Of a stretch of DNA of 64,000 nucleotides, positions 58,967-64,000 are shown piece by piece. Source of the DNA: Hofstenia miamia (Eukaryota; Xenacoelomorpha; Acoela). The stretch is taken from assembly GCA_004352715.1 (NCBI GenBank), contig SCFE01000030.1, forward strand, positions 2,336,390 to 2,400,389. Reading direction: 5' to 3'. The translations under genes and the position numbers were made by a program. A model generated the notes under the pieces. The model was not told the origin of the DNA. It made no database searches and was given only the letters and a program-made list of their open reading frames with translations. Within the stretch, counting starts at the first letter, position 1. Each line of letters begins with the position of its first letter.

Positions 58967-59462
58967 GCTGTTCATGTTTATGCAAATATATGATGCATAT
59001 GTTGCAGCATTAAACTAGATTAGAGTATAGTGACAATAATAATTTCATGGTATGTATACTAATTAGGGAAATGGGACAAATACAGGTACTAGTGCTGTAC
59101 GTGTGCGTGTATGGCTATTCCAGGACACTTAGAATGCTACCTATCTATGCTTCGTACCGGTACCCACTAAAGTTTTACTCGTACCCCCAATATCTTTACC
59201 CTTGCATGGCTATTACCCAAAAAAATAAATGAGTGATGAAAGCTTAGTATTATTCAAGTTCAGTTTTTAGCAATTATTGAAAGCAATGACAATCAAATAC
59301 ATTAATGAAGTTTAGAGAACTCACATTTGAACAAAAAGCGTCAACAGACTTCAATTCTTCATGAAAACGAAATTAACTGAAGATAAGATAAGATAAACGT
59401 AGTGGATTTCTAAGCCATTTTCTCTATTGATAATTTAGTGCAATTGCACAGACAGTAGATGC

Positions 59463-60120
59463 CTATGTGTAATGTGATATAATGTATATCTTAATTAAAG
59501 ATATTTTAGTAGAGATATCATAACATCGAATATTGCATAGTGATATATTTATAACATTGTTTGCCTGAAGAGTCCATGTCAAGTCTGCACTAAGCCAAAA
59601 ACCAAAGCACTTAGCTGAGTTTTTGATTAGCACTTGTTCATTTTTCACCTATAATATACTAACTTGATTATTGGACAAACTAACTCCTCGATTTCGAAAA
59701 ATTCTGTAGATTTTAAGCCATCTTCGTTATATGACAAAGTAGAAATTGTTGCCAGCAGTCGTATATCATCTGAACACCTTGCATAATAGGTTTTATCATT
59801 TATACAACAATTTAAGTTTATTTCATTTGTGTCCAAATTAAACAAAGGATCACTCAATGATCCCCTTCCCCCTGTGGACATCGTTCCATTCAATGTAATC
59901 ATTTTTATATTTAACAGATTGCTTCCTACCTTTCATGCATGACCCTAATTATTTTGCAAACCATGGAGAATTTTTATCTATTCTATGCAGTTATAGATTC
60001 TGCAGCATTGTGTTGAAGGCAGATCAATAATTCAAAAAGAGAGCTTTAATCACACATTGACAATCATAAAAAAAATGCACTAGATATATTGTCCATATTA
60101 TGTAGTAATGCATGAGCTGT
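59463..60120 (-). pseudogene. Non-LTR retrotransposon reverse transcriptase relic (jockey/CR1-type)
   Basis: Minus-strand pieces follow RT order. Near 60030, LLNY-SAFNTMLQNL resembles LLDfSaAFDTvdh. Near 59970-59880, WFAK-LGSCMKGRKQSVKYK and NDYIEWNDVHRG resemble wf-SYLsgR-q-V up to the GVPQGS block. A frameshift follows, then LSDPLFNLDTNEINLNCC resembles LGPlLFnlYiNDI. At 59790-59760, YYARCSDDIRLLA is the YADD catalytic box with three extra residues splitting it. At 59640-59500, CFGFWLSADLTWTLQANNVI is the thumb KNLGi-D-LtW block. The disrupted GVPQGS and YADD boxes, frameshift and stops show that it is dead. Family placement within non-LTR elements is tentative. Confidence 0.78.
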
Positions 60121-60282
60121 TGATAGCCCAGGTTTACATGTGGATTGATTGCAATCTGTAATTTGTAATGTTCATGCTACTAGACAATGGTGTACAATTC
60201 GATCCAGATAACTAAATGAGACAAATGTAACATCAGTTGGTCGAAAAAGTCGTTGTCTTAGGATGCTTTGCTGCATACGGAA

Positions 60283-60342
60283 TTGCAGAGACATTTTACA
60301 TGTACTGTAAAAAGTTTAGCACTTACTTTGAGCTCCGATTTT
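60283..60342 (-). repeat. 60-bp exact copy of a KCNQ exon/intron junction
   Basis: Identical to 58040-58099, which is the last 16 bases of the 58.1 kb exon, its GTAAGT donor and 44 bp of intron. The flanks differ on both sides. Same orientation as the original. It lies about 160 bp upstream (minus sense) of the readable RT relic. The exon-compatible frame meets a stop shortly upstream, so it is unlikely to act as an exon. Confidence 0.9.
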
Positions 60343-62483
60343 ATAAAAAGTAACACTTTTTATACTCTATGTTCTCTAGACTATCCCTAAAAGACAAGGG
60401 CATTTTCAATTCTGTGCAGAATTCTTTATAGATAAAGTATGGTACTTCACTATCTCTAGTCGTGCCAGTTAGAATTTTGCTAAAAATTTATCTCACCTGT
60501 AATGAACTCACCGTTTGTTCTGAGCTGTATCCATCAACTACTGGATTATATGTGCAAATATCGTTGATTATAGCTTGATTGAATTGCAAGCAGATTCTTT
60601 ATCCAATTTGAAATGTTCCTTTCCTAGTTTTATTGGCCGTTTAATTTCTAATTGTAATAAATCTATGCGATATGTTTTCACCGTATTTTCGTCTTTGCAG
60701 TTGTACTAGTTTGTTGATAAATATTTGAATTTTATTTCTTATTGGATTGTTCATCATCTTGATTGCATTCATTTTTGTTTCCTTAGGGTTGTCAATGTAG
60801 AATCTGTGAATAGTAGAGTTGTAATATTCTCAATTAGCTTTGGCTTAGACTGAACTAACTCGAAACAGAATCCAAGATAACATTCTAACGAGATTGCATG
60901 TTCATGAATGTCATTATCCTGCTGGAAAATCTCAATTGTGTAGTTTCCAAAATATACTTCAGATGGTATTTATCATATTTAGCATATTTATTTCTTTGTT
61001 CTCAAGTAATTTGTGTTGTTAATAAAGGTACTAGTCGCATGAAAACTTATGAAATTACGCATCATAATATTTTTAAAATACTCACATATATTTACAAATC
61101 TTGGTATCAAGAAAGTTTCAATTTTTCCTGACAACGTTTTTCAGCATCGAAAACCTCTTTCTGCTGCTGCAGAGCTTGGCTGGCATTTACTGAATTTTAT
61201 GTAGAGTGAGGGTAAAACATCATTTCATTCCATACTTTTTATAATTGATACCTCCGACTCTTTTAGCCTCGTCTCGATATAAGGTTTTATTTTGCTTTGA
61301 TCATCTCTGATGTTGAGGAAACTCATAGTTTGCAATTCTTCCTTTATTGCGCAAGGATATACCCAACCTTCATTGGAATTCTCTCCTGGAAGGAGTAGAA
61401 AAAACAGTTGAGGTCTGTGAGCTGTGGTAAACTTTGGATTTGAAACAGAGACGCTCACCCTAACAATTTCCTCTACTGCTAGTAGAATGGTCGCAGTAAT
61501 AGAGAGAAGCTGAGATACAGGTACCTCCAAAGCGTAACTACGGAGGTTGGCGGCTGTTTGATTGGGTCAAAAAGTTGCGTGTTTGTTCAATACCAAAACT
61601 CGTGCAGGATGTTTACAAACTACAAAGCAGTAGTGTTACAGCTGAAATCAGTTTAAAATCATCAACAAATAGTGCGTTTTTAGTGCGCTAATAACTCGCT
61701 AGCAATTTGTGATTTTATGCATTTTTTGCGTTTCACATAATTGAAATTTGTGGTATCAAATTGGTTTTATTGCTTCTTAACAACCCTACTTATCAGTGCA
61801 TTTCCAAGTGGCCCTTCCAAGCAATATATGCTATTGTCAGACACATATGCTATAACCAATTTAGAGCAAGTAGGGAAAAATGTTGGTTCATTGACTTAAA
61901 TTTTTGGAGCATTTGTGTCCCTTACAAATGTATGAAAATCACGTGAATACTTTGAATTCATGACATTGAAAATGCGACGAAATGCAGAGCACGCTTACTC
62001 TTTAGTCTTGTGTATAAACTACCTATAGTACCATGTGACCAACCCGAGGACAGGAACCAGGACCTATATAAAAATATTTGAATGTTTGAGTTTTACAGTT
62101 CAAATAATTTTTCTGTTTATTTTGAATTGCTTCATCAGAAATTTCACCAATTAACTTAGGCTCATGTATACACACTACACTTGCAATAATAGAAGTAAAA
62201 AATAATTTTGTAGTTCATCTAATTTAACTCATAGACCATTAATATTGTGACTAATTATGCATGGCAGAATTAATAAGCTTGCATATTTTTGTTATCTATT
62301 ACATTTAGTCATTCAGTGGAAATTTTGTTACCACCATGAAGTAGTTCCAAATTCTTTATTCACAATATTTCATGACTAACATCTTCATAAGTTATGATTT
62401 CATATCTTCTTTTTAAAATTGTCTTCCTTATTACTCTCTTAGTTGGATTGATTTTACAAGGACTAACCTTAAGTTCATATGCA
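60343..62483. other. Between RT relic and ORF1-like fragment
   Basis: Probably more of the same decayed non-LTR element. At 60660-60780 (minus) AIKMMNNPIRNKIQIFINKL resembles the Lys/Arg-rich linker before RT, weakly. A 101-codon minus ORF at 61225-61530 (MEVPVSQLLSITATILLAVE...) is unassigned. Confidence 0.4.
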
Positions 62484-62681
62484 TTAGCCAATATACAGCA
62501 TCTTTCTCAGATCGGACCCTACATCGGCGATAATTGAACTTTGTTGATTAGAGTTTAGAATTCCAATACGAAACATGTCTTCCACTTTATCAGGATCACA
62601 ACCTATATGCTGAAAAATGTCAAATTTCTTACTACTTTCATGGTTTATCATATCATTGACACAATCTTCAATACCAGACAC
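62484..62681 (-). pseudogene. Probable ORF1 (RRM-like) fragment of a non-LTR element
   Basis: The frame includes FDIFQHIGCDPDKVEDMFRI and GILNSNQQSSIIADVGSDLR. It resembles the iG-dp-kv-rvfRLGk ... RPiiV-f-S-LrkrilL segment of ORF1 proteins in many invertebrate non-LTR retrotransposons. It has the same strand as the RT relic 2.5 kb away and sits on its 5' side, so both may be parts of one element. Only this segment is recognisable. Confidence 0.45.
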
Positions 62682-64000
62682 TAATAATCATCGTGGATAT
62701 ATAGATGAGTAAGTTATCTTCTTGTCCAGTGTTTTCTTTATTTTATATTATGATTCGACTCCTTATCCACTTTACATCTGTCTATTTTTCACAATTCATT
62801 AAGCTTTATAATCATTTCGTTTATTTCGCCAAGATGGTGATCTATATACCTTAAGCGCTTCAAAATGGAAATTCAATATAATGATGTGCTTCTCGAAATG
62901 CTTTTTTAAAATGGCACAATTACCTGGTGGTAACTCTACAGTTTTTAATCGTCACCTTTAAATGACCCCAAAAATTTTTAGGAGTAATCAGCGAAAATTC
63001 GGGTAATTTTAGGCCATTGACTTGAAAGGCTTGAAACTTGCCTTGTTCTGGTCAAGAAAAACTACTAATAGGATATAGAGGCAAATAATTCAATTTTATG
63101 AAACTTAGAACCTCATGATGACATAAATGTCAATACAAGCATTACTAAACAGACCAATAGTTGTTGTCCATACGTGTGACAAACAACTGGTTTTTATCAG
63201 AAAAAGAGACAGTAACAGTTATCACTCTTATCCTCACTAAGTACTAACATATAGCTGCTTCTTTATACCGTATTTTAAAATTAACTCTGAGTTTGAAATG
63301 TGTTAAAACTTCCGAATGGTAGAATTGAAGGAAAGGCATAAGAAAGCTCGTATGCTCTCATCGTATTCTTCTGAAAACTCATGTTGTACTTAATTTACAC
63401 AGTCCATGCTTAAATAGCTAAAATATTATTACAAAGTAGAAAACACTCTTCATGAAAATATGGAAACACACTATTCAAAAACTTCTACATAAAGAATTTA
63501 ATTTCACAGTTTTTAATTGCATGTATTTTCAGCATTAACTTTGATGCTTTGCGGAAATCTTAACCACGCCTGTAAAACTGCTGTCACGCATTTTCTACTG
63601 TCAAATGACAGTTTGTCAAACTAAAAATCTATTGAATTTTAATCACAGTTAATCAAAATAAACAATTAGACGTTTTGAGCATAGCGAGGACTGCTTTTTT
63701 GTGTAATTCAATAAAAATTTATAACTGAAGGCATTAGGCAGTGGAGTGCATCTTACAGTTTAACTAAAACAATGACGTCAAATATGAGTCATGGAAACAA
63801 TTAAATTCCTATTATAAGCTAATTCAATTATGCAACAATTACATTTAAAAATCTTTTTTACTTAATGTAAATGTAAAGCTAAAGAAGAAACATTGATTGA
63901 ATTTCCAAAAAAAACTGACTCATTATTCAAAAATAAATTGTTTTTTTATTCAGTATTTAATAATAATTGAAAAAGTCTAGCTTCTCTACCGCTATAAATG
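62682..64000. other. AT-rich stretch at window end
   Basis: No coding, RNA or repeat feature that I can support. Confidence 0.6.

Larger units (their letters stand above)
58224..59462. other. Stretch upstream of the KCNQ N-terminal exon
   Basis: Contains the TTGGCGCTAAATA hairpin and composite microsatellites. No further KCNQ exon or promoter recognised. A 61-codon plus ORF at 59047 is low-complexity. Confidence 0.6.

Noticed and set aside
58040-60342. 60-bp repeats considered as a target-site duplication of an inserted element
   Set aside because: The left copy is continuous with both the exon and its intron, so the sequence between is not an insertion that split the site.
1-64000. CRISPR arrays, bacterial operons, riboswitches
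   Set aside because: The window is intron-bearing animal DNA. The only regular repeats are microsatellites, and there is no spacer-repeat array.

Overview
The window is strongly AT-rich eukaryotic DNA: long (TA)n microsatellites, seven assembly gaps of more than 60 N, genes split by multi-kilobase introns, and decayed transposons of several superfamilies. The one host gene I can identify is a KCNQ (Kv7) voltage-gated potassium channel on the minus strand. Its residues mix features of vertebrate KCNQ1 and KCNQ2-5, and intact-looking Penelope-like elements with a GIY-YIG nuclease sit beside it. Together this suggests an invertebrate animal. I cannot name the phylum from the sequence.

KCNQ gene, 5' to 3' on the minus strand: a probable N-terminal exon (58084-58223), an exon with the cytoplasmic N-terminus and start of S1 (56308-56575), an S1 exon (35262-35352, 91 bp), an S2-S3 exon (21508-21634, 127 bp), an S4 and S4-S5-linker exon (19313-19488, 176 bp) and an S5-to-pore-turret exon (16584-16709, 126 bp). 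All splice phases join in frame. The four core lengths (91, 127, 176, 126) equal those I know for vertebrate KCNQ2-5. The next exon, which should carry the TIGYGD selectivity filter, is not visible in the readable sequence to the left, so the gene is partial here.

Mobile elements fill the introns. Plus strand: a Tc1-like relic (about 20.07-20.97 kb), a piggyBac-like relic (26.84-27.30 kb) and a mariner/IS630-type relic (29.13-29.97 kb). Minus strand: a second Tc1-like relic (0.2-0.6 kb) and a jockey/CR1-type non-LTR retrotransposon relic (59.46-60.1 kb, with a likely ORF1 piece near 62.6 kb). Penelope-like elements (PLEs) lie at 4.28-4.88 kb, as two 3' ends in inverted orientation, and at 40.85-42.39 kb, as two minus-strand copies in tandem. 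Every PLE copy carries a hammerhead-ribozyme-like core in its tail, and stem II covaries between copies. The free PLE ends abut (TA)n tracts.

The best items for a second look are the covarying dimer-type hammerhead motifs, the apparent (TA)n targeting of the PLE, the PLE palindrome, a 60-bp exact copy of the KCNQ exon/intron junction lying inside the non-LTR relic region, and two assembly faults: a 305-bp overlap left uncollapsed around a single N, and a gap flanked on both sides by the same sequence. Much of the rest is AT-rich intron in which I see nothing I can support.
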